A model generated the notes under the pieces. The model worked only from the letters and a program-made list of their open reading frames with translations. It had not been told where the DNA came from and did no database searches. Shown one piece after another: positions 44,214 through 52,969 of a stretch of DNA of 64,000 nt. Source of the stretch: Sabulicella rubraurantiaca (lineage in GTDB: Bacteria; Pseudomonadota; Alphaproteobacteria; Acetobacterales; Acetobacteraceae). Numbering within the stretch: the first letter of the stretch is position 1; each line of letters opens with the position of its first letter. The position numbers and the translations under genes were made by a program. The DNA lies in the NCBI RefSeq assembly GCF_017355885.1, contig NZ_JAFEUU010000013.1:47183-111182 (forward strand), written 5' to 3'.

Positions 44214-45470
44214 TTGAGCCGTCTGGCCTGGATCGCAGTGGCGGGCACTGGTGCGCTGGCCTCTGCCTGGATGGGCGGCTGGCTGCCGCTTGGGGTGCCG
44301 CCGGTTTCCACAACGCCTGCCTTGCCCATGGCAATGGCGCCGGAGGCGCCGCGCGAACCAGCGGCACGCACCGAGCCATCCCTCCTGTCCGCGTCCCGCA
44401 CCGCCTCGCCCGAGGCTTCGCTGCAAACATCCCCGGCCGCTGCGCCGCGCCCCGAGCCGCAAGGCAGAACCACTTCACGCTCCGAATCGGCCGAGGTCGC
44501 TCGCCCCGCGCCGCCGCGCTTCGATGTGGCGCGGCTGGGCCGCAACGGCATGCTGGTGGCCGCCGGCCGTGCCATGCCCGGATCCGAGGTGACGCTGCTG
44601 GACAATGGCCGCGAGATCGGCCGGGGCCGCGCCGATGCGCGCGGCGAATGGGTGATCCTGCCCGACGCGCCGCTCGGCTCTGGCGCCCGGGAACTGACCC
44701 TGGTGATGCGCCCGCAAGGCGGTGAGCCCATTCCTGGCGAGGCCAGCGTCGTCCTGCTGGCGCCCGAACCTGCCGCTGCCCTGGCTGCCGCTGCGCCGGG
44801 CCAGACGGAAGGGACGCGGGAAAACCCCACCGGTGATGCCGCGCGCGCGGAGCGCGCAGCCGAGGCCGCGCCGCGCAGGGAAAGGCCGCTGACCGAAGGT
44901 TCCGCCTCCCAGGCTGCGCCGGGCCCGCTGACGCTGCTCGTGCCGCAGGCCCAGGCCGCGCCGGTGGTGGCGCTGCAGGCTCCATCCCGCGCCCGGCTGG
45001 CGCTGGATCTCGTGGATTACGGAGTCGAGGGTGACATCCGCTTCGCCGGCTCCGCCCCGCCGGGGGCCGTGGTGCGGCTCTACGTGAATGACCGGCATCT
45101 GGGCGACGCCACAGCGGATGCGGCAGGGCGCTGGAGCTTCACCGCCGGCAGCCGGCTGCCGCCCGGGCGCTACACGCTGCGCGTGGACCAGCTGGAAGCC
45201 AATGGCCGCGTGGCGTCGCGGGTGGAGCAGCCCTTCCTGCGCGAGCCGCCCCCGGTGATCGCCGCGGCGGCGGCCGCGCCGGCGGATTCCCGCCACATCG
45301 TCCAGCCCGGCCACACGCTCTGGCGCATCGCGCGCGAGAATTACGGCCGCGGCGCCCGCTTCACCCTGATCTACGCCGCCAATCGCGAGCAGATCCGCGA
45401 CCCGCACCGCATCTTCCCGGGTCAGGTCTTCGCCTTGCCCACCCCAGCGGATTCCAGCCGCTCCAGATAG
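44214..45470 (+). CDS. LysM protein with Ig-like repeats
   Basis: 418 residues from TTG 44214, which has a strong GGGAGAAGGAAGG site. Residues 1-25 are a signal anchor. A Pro/Ala-rich region is followed by two bacterial Ig-like domains (about 101-190 with AGRAMPGSEVTLLDNGREIG, and 262-348 with FAGSAPPGAVVRLYVNDR). A C-terminal LysM domain at 360-410 (IVQPGHTLWRIARENYGRG, ending IFPGQVFALP) binds peptidoglycan. No catalytic site. The overall form matches 'LysM peptidoglycan-binding' proteins of alphaproteobacteria. The 3' end overlaps the convergent gene by 49 bases. Confidence 0.88.
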   Translation: MSRLAWIAVAGTGALASAWMGGWLPLGVPPVSTTPALPMAMAPEAPREPAARTEPSLLSASRTASPEASLQTSPAAAPRPEPQGRTTSRSESAEVARPAPPRFDVARLGRNGMLVAAGRAMPGSEVTLLDNGREIGRGRADARGEWVILPDAPLGSGARELTLVMRPQGGEPIPGEASVVLLAPEPAAALAAAAPGQTEGTRENPTGDAARAERAAEAAPRRERPLTEGSASQAAPGPLTLLVPQAQAAPVVALQAPSRARLALDLVDYGVEGDIRFAGSAPPGAVVRLYVNDRHLGDATADAAGRWSFTAGSRLPPGRYTLRVDQLEANGRVASRVEQPFLREPPPVIAAAAAAPADSRHIVQPGHTLWRIARENYGRGARFTLIYAANREQIRDPHRIFPGQVFALPTPADSSRSR

Positions 45471-45826
45471 GGGTCGAGGGACAGGGCGAAGCGCACCATC
45501 TCGCTCAGCAGCCCGGGCGCGGTGTCGCGCGGCTCGGCCTCCGTTTCCAGCCGTAGCCGGTGGTCCGGGGTGACGCGCAGCGCCCAGCCGGGCGGCATCT
45601 CGGGCGGCAGGCGGCGCACCTCCTCCAGCGTCCAGCTCCGGTCCGCCCCGGGCTCTGCCGTCGAAGGAATGCGGCCGGCCATGGCGGAAAGCCGCAGCCG
45701 CTCCCGCTCCAGCCGCGCCTCGCAGGGGCGGCCGCGCCAGGCGAAGCGCAGGGCGGGCGGCCCGTGACCTTCCCGCGGGGCCAGCGTTCCGTCATGTGCG
45801 ACCGAGAAGGAGCGAAGGGCCAGCAT
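45422..45826 (-). CDS. Hypothetical protein between LysM and psd genes
   Basis: 134 residues from ATG 45824-45826. MLALRSFSVAHDGTLAPREG is followed by ALRFAWRGRPCEARLERERLRLSA, which looks like a small beta-rich domain. There are no TM, signal or known motif. Its end overlaps the last 49 bases of the LysM gene on the other strand, so the two are convergent and overlapping. A further upstream in-frame ATG (45872-45874) would reach the psd start. Codon bias on this strand is normal, and I judge it a real but unknown gene. Confidence 0.6.
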   Translation of the reverse strand: MLALRSFSVAHDGTLAPREGHGPPALRFAWRGRPCEARLERERLRLSAMAGRIPSTAEPGADRSWTLEEVRRLPPEMPPGWALRVTPDHRLRLETEAEPRDTAPGLLSEMVRFALSLDPYLERLESAGVGKAKT

Positions 45827-45872
45827 GGCTTCAACTTGCCCCAGCCAGATGAACGGACCATAAACCGCGCCC

Positions 45873-46553
45873 ATGTCGCTCCGAAACAGCATGAGCCTCG
45901 TCCTCGCGCCGCCGCACCCGGCGGGGCGGCCCTTCCTCTGGGGCGGCGCCGCCGTCGCCGTGCTGGGAGGGCTGATCCTGGGGGCCTGGCTGTTCTGGCT
46001 GGGCGCCGCCTTCACTGGCTTCTGCCTGTATTTCTTCCGCGACCCGCGCCGCGTGCCGCCGCCGCGCCCTGGCCTCGTCCTCGCCCCGGCGGATGGCAAG
46101 GTGGTGCTGGTCGGCCCCGCCGTGCCGCCGGCCGAGCTGGAGATGGGCAGCGCCCCGCGCCAGCGCGTCGCCATCTTCCTTTCCGTGCTGGACGTGCACG
46201 TGAACCGCTCCCCGGTGCTGGGGCGGGTGGGGCGCATCGTCTACCGCGCCGGCGCTTTCTTCGACGCCTCGCTGGACAAGGCGAGCGAGCACAATGAGCG
46301 CAACGGGCTGCGCATCGACCTCCCCGATGGCGGCAATCTCGGCTGTGTGCAGATCGCGGGGCTCGTCGCACGGCGCATCGTCTGCACGGCGCGCGAGGGC
46401 GACCAGATCCTGGCCGGCGAGCGCTTCGGCATCATCCGCTTCGGCTCCCGTACCGATGTCTACCTGCCTGAGGGGGTGAAGCCCCTGGTGACGCTGGGCC
46501 AGACCATGATCGGCGGCGAGACGGTGCTGGCCGAACTCGGGACCCGGGGCTGA
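45873..46553 (+). CDS. psd: Phosphatidylserine decarboxylase proenzyme (short type)
   Basis: 226 residues, the compact PSD class. One to two N-terminal hydrophobic helices (about 25-58), then LVLAPADGKVV near 67, FLSVLDVHVNRSPVLGRV near 105, and the self-cleavage site IRFGSRTDVYLPEG near 189, in which Ser of GS becomes the pyruvoyl group. It makes phosphatidylethanolamine. Followed by pssA with a one-base overlap, so the two enzymes of PE synthesis are coupled. An ATG at 45891 is an alternative start. Confidence 0.94.
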   Translation: MSLRNSMSLVLAPPHPAGRPFLWGGAAVAVLGGLILGAWLFWLGAAFTGFCLYFFRDPRRVPPPRPGLVLAPADGKVVLVGPAVPPAELEMGSAPRQRVAIFLSVLDVHVNRSPVLGRVGRIVYRAGAFFDASLDKASEHNERNGLRIDLPDGGNLGCVQIAGLVARRIVCTAREGDQILAGERFGIIRFGSRTDVYLPEGVKPLVTLGQTMIGGETVLAELGTRG

Positions 46554-47428
46554 TGGCGGACGGGGCGCCGCGAGCCGGGCTTCGCCGGCGCCTGGGCCGG
46601 TTCGGCGGTCAGGCCAAGGGCCGCGCGCCGAGCCTGAACCGGCTCATCCCGAACATCCTCACCATGATGGGGCTCTGCGCCGGGCTGGTGGCGATCCGCT
46701 TCGCATTTGATGGACGCTTCGCCCAGGCAGCCGCCTTCATCGTCGCGGCGGGCGTGATCGACGGGCTGGACGGCCGCATCGCGCGGCTGCTGAAGGGCAC
46801 GTCGCGCTTCGGGGCGGAGTTCGACAGCCTCGCCGACTTCCTGTCCTTCGGCGTGGCGCCCGCCCTGGTCATGTACCTCTGGACGCTGAACCAGGTTGGG
46901 CCGATCGGATTCGTGCCCTGCGTGATGTTCGCCGTCTGCTCCTCGCTGCGCCTCGCGCGGTTCAACGCCGCCTCCATCGTCGAGCCGGGGACGGTGCCCG
47001 CGCCGCGCCCGGCCTTCGCTTCCAATTTCTTCACCGGCGTTCCGGCGCCGGCAGGTGCGGGCTTGGCGCTGTTTCCGCTCTTCGCCTCGCTGGCCTTCGG
47101 CGAATGGGGGTGGACGGCGACGGCCGAGGCATTCCGCCGGCCTCTCTTCGCCGCCGTGATTTTGCTGGTGGTGGGGGCGCTGATGGTCTCCACCCTGCCA
47201 TCCTGGTCGTTCAAGAAGGTGAAGGTCGCGCCGCGCTTCGTCCTGCCGCTGCTGCTCGGCGTCGGCGGCTTCGTGGCGGTGCTGGTGACGGAGCCCTGGG
47301 CGGCGCTGGCCGCGGCCGGGCTGATCTATGCCGGGATGCTGGTCTTCTCCGCCCGCGCCTATGCCCGCCTCGCGCGGGAATACGAGGCGGAGGTGATGCG
47401 CGGCGAGGCAGCGCACCCGCCGGGCTGA
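46553..47428 (+). CDS. pssA: CDP-diacylglycerol--serine O-phosphatidyltransferase
   Basis: 291 residues with about eight membrane segments. The CDP-alcohol phosphotransferase motif is DGLDGRIARLLKGTSRFGAE followed by FDSLADFLSFG near 75-105, holding the DG..AR..G..D..D metal-binding residues. It joins serine to CDP-diacylglycerol to give phosphatidylserine, substrate of Psd. Its start is inside the psd stop (TGATG). The N-terminal 25 residues are basic and cytoplasmic. It is convergent with the CoA-transferase gene. Confidence 0.94.
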   Translation: MADGAPRAGLRRRLGRFGGQAKGRAPSLNRLIPNILTMMGLCAGLVAIRFAFDGRFAQAAAFIVAAGVIDGLDGRIARLLKGTSRFGAEFDSLADFLSFGVAPALVMYLWTLNQVGPIGFVPCVMFAVCSSLRLARFNAASIVEPGTVPAPRPAFASNFFTGVPAPAGAGLALFPLFASLAFGEWGWTATAEAFRRPLFAAVILLVVGALMVSTLPSWSFKKVKVAPRFVLPLLLGVGGFVAVLVTEPWAALAAAGLIYAGMLVFSARAYARLAREYEAEVMRGEAAHPPG

Positions 47429-47459
47429 AGCGCCTCCAGCCCGGCTTCGAATGGCGGCG

Positions 47460-48698
47460 TTACTTCCGCCGCGCTTCCACCAGCACGCCAGCCTCAGCGA
47501 GGCGGGCGATCTCCTCCTCGCTGAAGCCCTTGGACGCCAGCACCTCGCGCGTGTGCTCGCCGAAGCGGGGCGGCTTGGCGGCGGTTCCACCTGGGGTGCG
47601 GGACAGCTTGATCGGCGTGCCGAGGCCGCGGAACCCGTCCTTCTCCGTCACCATGGCGCGGTGCGCGGTGTGCGCGGCGCGCATCGCCTCGTCCACGCCC
47701 AGCACCGGCCCAGCCGGCAGCCCGGCGGCCAGCATGCGCTGGCAGAGGTCATGCCCGTCCTCGCCCGCGAAGCGCTCCTCCAGGATGGCCATCAGCGCCG
47801 GGCGGTTGGTGACGCGGCCTCCGTTGGTGCGGAAGCGCTCGTCATTCGCCAACTCGTCGAGGCCGAGGAAGGCGCAGAACTTGCGGAAGGTCGGGTCGTT
47901 GCCGACGCCCACGAAGATCTCGCAGGTCTTCGTCTGGAACTTGGCATAGGGGGCGAGGTTCGGGTGCGGATTGCCCGTCGCCACCGGCCGCTTGTTGTTC
48001 AGGAAGAAATTGGCCGCGTGCGGATGCAGCAGCGCCATGCCGCAATCATGCAGCGTCATGTCGCAATACTGGCCCTGGCCCGATCTGTCGCGCTCGTGCA
48101 GCGCCATCAGGATGGCGATGGCGCTGAACAGTCCGGTGGCGATGTCCACGATCGGCGTGCCGAGGCGCGTCGGGCCGCTATCCTCCGTGCCGTTGATGGA
48201 CATGAGTCCGACCATGGCCTGCAGGATGGCGTCATAGCCCGGGAAGCCGCCGAGCGGCCCGGTGGCGCCGAAGCCGGAGACGCGGCAATGGATCAGGCGC
48301 GGGAAGCGCTTGCTCAGCACCGCCTCGTAGCCCAGCCCCCATTTCTCCATCGAGCCGGGCTTGAAGTTCTCGATCAGCACGTCCGCGCCTTCGAGCAGGC
48401 GCATCAGCACCTCGCGCCCCTCGGGCTTGGCGAGGTCGAGGCCGACCGACTTCTTGTTGCGGTTCACGCCGATGAAGTAGGAGGCGTCGCCATCCTCGTT
48501 GAAGGGCGGGCCCCAGTCGCGCACCTCGTCGCCCTGGGGCGGCTCCAGCTTGATCACCTCGGCGCCGTGATCCGACAGGATCATGGTGCAGTAAGGGCCG
48601 CCCAGCACGCGGGTGAGGTCCACCACGCGCAGCCCGGTCAGGGCGCCCGGCCCGGTGCGGAGAGCCTTGCCCTCGGTCACGGTCATGACGTCCATCAT
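47460..48698 (-). CDS. CaiB/BaiF-family (class III) CoA-transferase
   Basis: 412 residues from ATG 48696-48698. Family signs: LRVVDLTRVLGGPYCTMILSDHGAEVIKLE in form near 23, IGVNRNKKSVGLDLAKPEG near 73, and the probable catalytic Asp in GPLGGFPGYDAILQAM near 152. The family moves CoA between acyl donors and carboxylates by a Glu/Asp acyl-anhydride route. Its start overlaps the upstream subunit gene by four bases. It is the last of a three-gene CoA-transferase operon, which is unusual since class III enzymes work alone. Confidence 0.92.
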   Translation of the reverse strand: MMDVMTVTEGKALRTGPGALTGLRVVDLTRVLGGPYCTMILSDHGAEVIKLEPPQGDEVRDWGPPFNEDGDASYFIGVNRNKKSVGLDLAKPEGREVLMRLLEGADVLIENFKPGSMEKWGLGYEAVLSKRFPRLIHCRVSGFGATGPLGGFPGYDAILQAMVGLMSINGTEDSGPTRLGTPIVDIATGLFSAIAILMALHERDRSGQGQYCDMTLHDCGMALLHPHAANFFLNNKRPVATGNPHPNLAPYAKFQTKTCEIFVGVGNDPTFRKFCAFLGLDELANDERFRTNGGRVTNRPALMAILEERFAGEDGHDLCQRMLAAGLPAGPVLGVDEAMRAAHTAHRAMVTEKDGFRGLGTPIKLSRTPGGTAAKPPRFGEHTREVLASKGFSEEEIARLAEAGVLVEARRK

Positions 48699-49447
48699 GC
48701 GGCCGCCTTCCTTTCGAACACGCGCGAACAGAACTCGGGGTAAGTTTCCAGCATCTCGTCGCAGACCGGGCCGCGCAGCAGTGCCAGTTCCTCCGCCGTG
48801 GGGGCGGGGGTTTCGCCCAGCGAGGGCGCGACGTCGAAATCGAAGCCCGTCTCGGCGCGGATATTCTCCAGCGTCTCGCCGGGGTGCAGCGTCTCCAGCG
48901 TGAAGCGGCCGCGCGCCGGGTCGAAGCCGAAGACGCAGCGCCCGGTCACCAGCGCCTGTGCGTGGCCGCGCCGGAACACACCGGGCTCGCTGACGCCGGG
49001 GGCGGAGATATGCGCGACGCGATCCACCAGCACGCGGGGCGAATGCTCCTCGCGGAATAGGATGGTTCGGCCGGCCATGAAATACATGAAGGCCGAGCCG
49101 AAGGAGCCGGGAAAGCGCACGTCGCGCCCCGGCCACTCGCCCGTGCCGATCAGGTTGAGATTGGCCTGTCCGTCGATCTGCCCGCCGCCCAGGAAGAACA
49201 GGTCGATGCGGCCCTGGCCGGTGAGGTCGAACAGTTCGCGCGTGCCTTCCGTGAAGGGATTGCCGCTGCGCTTGTGCAGCAGCGACAGCCGCACATGTTC
49301 CCCCCTTGGCGCACCCTGCTTGGACACGAGCCAGCATGCGGCGGCGGGAATGGGCGAGGCCGCGCCCACCGCGATGTGCCGCGTCGGCCGCGCGCGGATC
49401 AGCCGCGCGAGCGTGACGGCGAGGAGCTCCTCCGGCTTGTGGCTCAT
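48695..49447 (-). CDS. CoA-transferase, beta-subunit type
   Basis: 250 residues from ATG 49445-49447, a class I CoA-transferase beta-like fold: EELLAVTLARLIRARPTRHIAVGAAS at the start, LFFLGGGQIDGQANLN near 107, FPGSFGSAFMYFMAGRTILFRE near 130, and TVIT-like closing strands. I do not see the SENG-type catalytic Glu of glutaconate or acetate CoA-transferases at the usual site, so it may be a hydrolase-like member (compare IpdB). It overlaps both neighbours by four bases. Substrate is unknown. Confidence 0.85.
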   Translation of the reverse strand: MSHKPEELLAVTLARLIRARPTRHIAVGAASPIPAAACWLVSKQGAPRGEHVRLSLLHKRSGNPFTEGTRELFDLTGQGRIDLFFLGGGQIDGQANLNLIGTGEWPGRDVRFPGSFGSAFMYFMAGRTILFREEHSPRVLVDRVAHISAPGVSEPGVFRRGHAQALVTGRCVFGFDPARGRFTLETLHPGETLENIRAETGFDFDVAPSLGETPAPTAEELALLRGPVCDEMLETYPEFCSRVFERKAAA

Positions 49448-50253
49448 GCCGCCGCCCTCTGCGCGAAGACGTGCTCGGCCATCCATTCGTTGAACCCTGC
49501 CTCGGTGCGGGCGGCGCGGGCATAGGCGGCGACGTGGTCGGCGTCGAAGCCGTACTCGTCCAGCAGCGCCACGGGATGCGCTCCGCGCTCCGCCACGGCC
49601 ACCGCCTCGATGTAGGTGCCGCTGATCGTGCCGGGGGCGAGGCGCTCATCCTCCAGGAAGTTTCCTTCCACGACGCGCTCCACCGTCACCAGCACGCGCT
49701 TGCTGGCATGGGCCAGGGTGGCGCATTCGCGGCGGCGGCCGACCCACACATTGCCCAGGCTGTCGGCCATGACGGCGTGGAAGGCCGCGACGTCCGGCGA
49801 CAGGGCGGGCAGGGCGACGATGCGCTCTCCATCGCCGAAGGGGCTGTCCATTACCACCCAGTCCGGCCGGTTCGCCAGGATGTCGGAGCCGATCAGGCCG
49901 CGCAGCGGCATGAAGGGCACGCCCTTCTCAGAGGCCTGGAGCATGGTGTGGATGGCGGGGCAAGTGGCATCCACCACCTTGAGCGTCCCGGCCTTCACCG
50001 CGGCGGAGAAACGCGGCGCGAATCCCGCCTCGCCTAGCGACACGGCGCTGGTCTGCACCTCGGCCACGCAGCCCGCGCCGATCAGCAGGTCGGTCGCGAA
50101 GCCGGAGACGGGCACGCCCAGCAGGCGCAGCCCCTTGGAACCGCGCCGGATCAGCGCCTTGGCAAGTGCGACGCTCGGCAGGGAGTTATCGGGGGGAAGC
50201 GCAACGAGCGCGCCATCTGGCACGCTGGCTGCCATCTCTTCGAGGGTTGTCAT
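49444..50253 (-). CDS. CoA-transferase, alpha-subunit type
   Basis: 269 residues. MTTLEEMAASVPDGALVALP begins a class I CoA-transferase alpha fold, with ALIRRGSKGLRLLGVPVSGFATDLLIGAG near 35 and PSNLSLPS-like loops (PDNSLPSVALAKALI). GLIGSDI and VVMDSPFGDGE fit the IpdA/GctA group. It should pair with the beta-like protein. The operon order alpha-beta-CaiB, with two four-base overlaps, shows the three proteins are made together. A short 94-bp gap separates it from the divergent MBL gene. Confidence 0.87.
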   Translation of the reverse strand: MTTLEEMAASVPDGALVALPPDNSLPSVALAKALIRRGSKGLRLLGVPVSGFATDLLIGAGCVAEVQTSAVSLGEAGFAPRFSAAVKAGTLKVVDATCPAIHTMLQASEKGVPFMPLRGLIGSDILANRPDWVVMDSPFGDGERIVALPALSPDVAAFHAVMADSLGNVWVGRRRECATLAHASKRVLVTVERVVEGNFLEDERLAPGTISGTYIEAVAVAERGAHPVALLDEYGFDADHVAAYARAARTEAGFNEWMAEHVFAQRAAA

Positions 50254-50347
50254 CGCCCGCTTCCTCCTGCGCTCGCCAACCGTTTCCCCGGCTTAGGCCC
50301 GTGCCGCCCCCGGTGCAACCGCGCTCCGGTCGTTCCGTTCGCGACCC

Positions 50348-51175
50348 ATGAAGATTCACGCGATCAACTGCGGCTGGATGCGGCCCTGGGGCGGCCTCCT
50401 GTGGGACCGTCACAGCACCGGTGTCGGCCCGGCCAGCCTCGCCTGCCGCTGCGTGGTGGTGGAGAGCCCGGAGGGTCCCATCCTGGTGGATACCGGCTTT
50501 GGTCCCAGCGACGCCTCGGAGCCCGAGCGGATTCACGCCCTGATGCGGATGATGGACCGGCCGGACATCCAGCCTCACCGCTCTGCCCTGGCGCGCGTGC
50601 GGGCCCTGGGCTTCACGCCGGAGGATGTGCGCCACATCGTCATGACCCACCTGGATTTCGACCATGCGGGCGGGCTCACCGACTTCCCCTGGGCCAAGGT
50701 TCACGTGACAGCGACGGAATTGCGAGCGGCACGGGCGCGGGACGGGATGAAGGCGCGGATGCGCTGGAGTCCCCTGCAGCTCCGCGCCGATTTCGTGGAG
50801 CACGAGGCGCCGGGCGAATCCTTCTTCGACATGGCGACGCTGGGCGGGCTGCCGGCGGGGCTGCGCTTCGTCCCGCTGCCGGGCCATTCGCCGGGCCATG
50901 CCGCCGTGGCCATCCCGGCAGAGAAGGGATGGGTGCTGCATGCCGGCGACGCCATCTTCGATGCCCGCGAACTGGAAGGGCCCGGCAAGGCGCCGCCCCT
51001 GACCCTGGCCTATGAGAACGCGATGCAGGTGGACCCCATCGCGCGCCACGCCAGTGCCGAGGCGCTGCGCCTCCTGCGCCGTCAGGCGCCGGAGGACATC
51101 ACCATCCTCTGCACCCACGACCCGGTGCTGCACCCCAGCGTGCGGCTGGCCGCAGAGCCGGGCTTGAACGACTGA
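50348..51175 (+). CDS. MBL-fold metallo-hydrolase
   Basis: 275 residues. The metal-binding motif HIVMTHLDFDHAGGLTDFP gives HxDxDH near residue 100, with further ligands in VPLPGHSPGHAAVAIP near 182 and the Asp in VLHAGDAIFD near 200. The substitution pattern matches the lactonase/AttM-like branch of the superfamily. It may open a lactone or cut a thioester or phosphoester; substrate unknown. It is divergent from the CoA-transferase operon and convergent with the aminotransferase gene. Confidence 0.9.
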   Translation: MKIHAINCGWMRPWGGLLWDRHSTGVGPASLACRCVVVESPEGPILVDTGFGPSDASEPERIHALMRMMDRPDIQPHRSALARVRALGFTPEDVRHIVMTHLDFDHAGGLTDFPWAKVHVTATELRAARARDGMKARMRWSPLQLRADFVEHEAPGESFFDMATLGGLPAGLRFVPLPGHSPGHAAVAIPAEKGWVLHAGDAIFDARELEGPGKAPPLTLAYENAMQVDPIARHASAEALRLLRRQAPEDITILCTHDPVLHPSVRLAAEPGLND

Positions 51176-51187
51176 ACGCAGCCTGGG

Positions 51188-52402
51188 CTAGCGGCTCCGT
51201 TCCGCGTCCGGGCTGCGGGCGAAATCGGCGAGGCGCGCCGCAGCTTCCTCATGCCGCTCCGGCGGCAAGCAGGCATGGGCGAGACGCAGGTGCCGGTCAT
51301 TGCCAGGTCCGAAGAAGCAGCCGGGCAGGGTGACGAGCCCATGGCGCGCCGCCAGCGCCTCGGCCGCCGCGCGCCCGTCCAGCGCTCCCTCAGGGATGCG
51401 GAGCCAGGCGAAGAATCCGCCCGCCGCGTCCACCTGGAAGCCGGGCACCCGCTCCAGGGCAGCCAGGAAGGATCGGCCAGCCTCGCGCATCGCCCGCGCC
51501 CGTTCGTCGCGCCATTCCTGGAGGGCGGGGATGGCCCAGGCCAGCGCCGCCTGGGGCGGGCGCGGCGGGCAAAGCTGGATGTTGTCCACCGCCTTCATGA
51601 AGGCGGCGCGGAAGACCGGGCCGGCCAGCACCGCGCCCATGCGATGCCCCGGCACGCCATAGGCCTTGGAGAAGGAGTAGATCTGCACGATGAAGTCGCG
51701 CCAATCCGCGCGGCCGAACAGCGCATGCGGCGCGCCATGCCCTTCAGGCAGGAAGTCGCGATAGGTCTCGTCCAGCACCAGCCACAGGCCGCGCTCGCGG
51801 CACAGCTCCGCGAAGCGAGCGATGCGCTCGGCGGGGATGGGGGCGCCGGTCGGGTTGCTCGGCGTCACCAGTACGATGGCGCGGGTGTTGGGGCCGATCA
51901 GCGCCGCCGCCGCATCGGGATCGGGCAGGAAATCCGGTCCTGCGGGGAGCGGATGCGCCGACACGCCCCGCAGGGCAAGTGCCATCTGGTGGTTAAAGAA
52001 CCAGGGCAGGGGCAGGATCACCTCGTCCCCCGGCGCGACCAGCGCCATCATCGCCAGGGTGAAGCCGAGATTGGCGCCGGCGGTGATGCGCACGTCATCC
52101 GGCCGGGCGTCGCCGCCATAGACCCGCACCGTCTCCGCCGCCACCGCCTCGCGCAGTGCCGCCTCGCCTTCCAGCGGGCCATAGCCGCTCAGCACCGGAT
52201 CGCTGCTGGCCGCGCCCAGCTTGGCGAGGAGTTCGGGATGCGGCGGGCCGGCGGGGACAGCCTGGGTCAGATCGAGAAGTGGGCCGTAGCGGCCGTCATA
52301 ACGTCCGGCCCAGTCCCGGCAGGCGGGGATGGGCGGCGTCCCGATCCGCTCCGCCGTGGCGGAAAGGCGGGGGACGCGGTACACGAGGTTGTCGAGCGGC
52401 AT
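51188..52402 (-). CDS. PLP-dependent class I/II aminotransferase
   Basis: 404 residues from ATG 52400-52402. Fold-type I motifs: SGYGPLEGEAALREAVA near 70, LVTPSNPTGAPIPAERI near 180, YRDFLPEG, and the PLP Lys in QIYSFSKAYGVPGHRMGAV near 245. The C-terminal Arg in NDRHLRLAHACLP binds the carboxylate. It transfers an amino group between an amino acid and a 2-oxo acid; donor unknown. It is divergent from the GNAT gene by 36 bases. The frame stays open far upstream but that part overlaps the GNAT gene. Confidence 0.92.
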   Translation of the reverse strand: MPLDNLVYRVPRLSATAERIGTPPIPACRDWAGRYDGRYGPLLDLTQAVPAGPPHPELLAKLGAASSDPVLSGYGPLEGEAALREAVAAETVRVYGGDARPDDVRITAGANLGFTLAMMALVAPGDEVILPLPWFFNHQMALALRGVSAHPLPAGPDFLPDPDAAAALIGPNTRAIVLVTPSNPTGAPIPAERIARFAELCRERGLWLVLDETYRDFLPEGHGAPHALFGRADWRDFIVQIYSFSKAYGVPGHRMGAVLAGPVFRAAFMKAVDNIQLCPPRPPQAALAWAIPALQEWRDERARAMREAGRSFLAALERVPGFQVDAAGGFFAWLRIPEGALDGRAAAEALAARHGLVTLPGCFFGPGNDRHLRLAHACLPPERHEEAAARLADFARSPDAERSR

Positions 52403-52438
52403 GGTGCCGCAACGTCCGAAAACGCATTGCGCTGCACC

Positions 52439-52969
52439 ATGATCTCGTTGGAGACCCCGCGCCTCGTGCTGTGCCCGCTTCGCCACACGGATGCGGAGGA
52501 GTTCGCCGCGCTGAACGGCGACACGGCGGTGATGCGCCACTTCCCCGCGAGGCTGAGCCGCGACGAGAGTGACGCCATGCTGGCGCGGCTGGAGGCGCGG
52601 TGGCGCGAGGATGGCATCGCCTTCGCCGGCGCCTTCCTGCGCGAGACGGGTGCGCTTGCGGGCATGGTGGGGCTGATGCACGTCCGGCCCGACATGCCCT
52701 TCGCCCCGGCCGTGGAGATCGGCTGGCGCATCGCCACTGCGCATCAGCGGCAAGGGCTGGCGGAGGAAGCAGCGCGCGCCTGGATCGCGCATGGCTTCGG
52801 CGCGCTGGGCCTGTCGGAGATCATCGCCTTCACCGTACCGGCGAACGAGCCATCGTGGCGGATGATGGAAAAGCTCGGCATGCAGCGTGGAGGCGAGTTC
52901 GATCACCCCGGCCTGCCGGAAGGCCACGCGCTGCGCCGGCACCTGCTCTACCGGTTGGCGCGGCCCTAG
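52439..52969 (+). CDS. GNAT acetyltransferase, RimJ/RimL-like
   Basis: 176 residues from ATG 52439. LETPRLVLCPLRHTDAEEFAALN at the start and VEIGWRIATAHQRQGLAEEA near 95 (acetyl-CoA loop), then IIAFTVPANEPSWRMMEKLGM near 130 fit the RimJ/RimL group. Likely acetylates a protein or small amine. The long ORF extending from 51251 is antisense to the aminotransferase gene. The stop overlaps the convergent gamma-glutamyltransferase end by 4 bases. Confidence 0.9.
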   Translation: MISLETPRLVLCPLRHTDAEEFAALNGDTAVMRHFPARLSRDESDAMLARLEARWREDGIAFAGAFLRETGALAGMVGLMHVRPDMPFAPAVEIGWRIATAHQRQGLAEEAARAWIAHGFGALGLSEIIAFTVPANEPSWRMMEKLGMQRGGEFDHPGLPEGHALRRHLLYRLARP

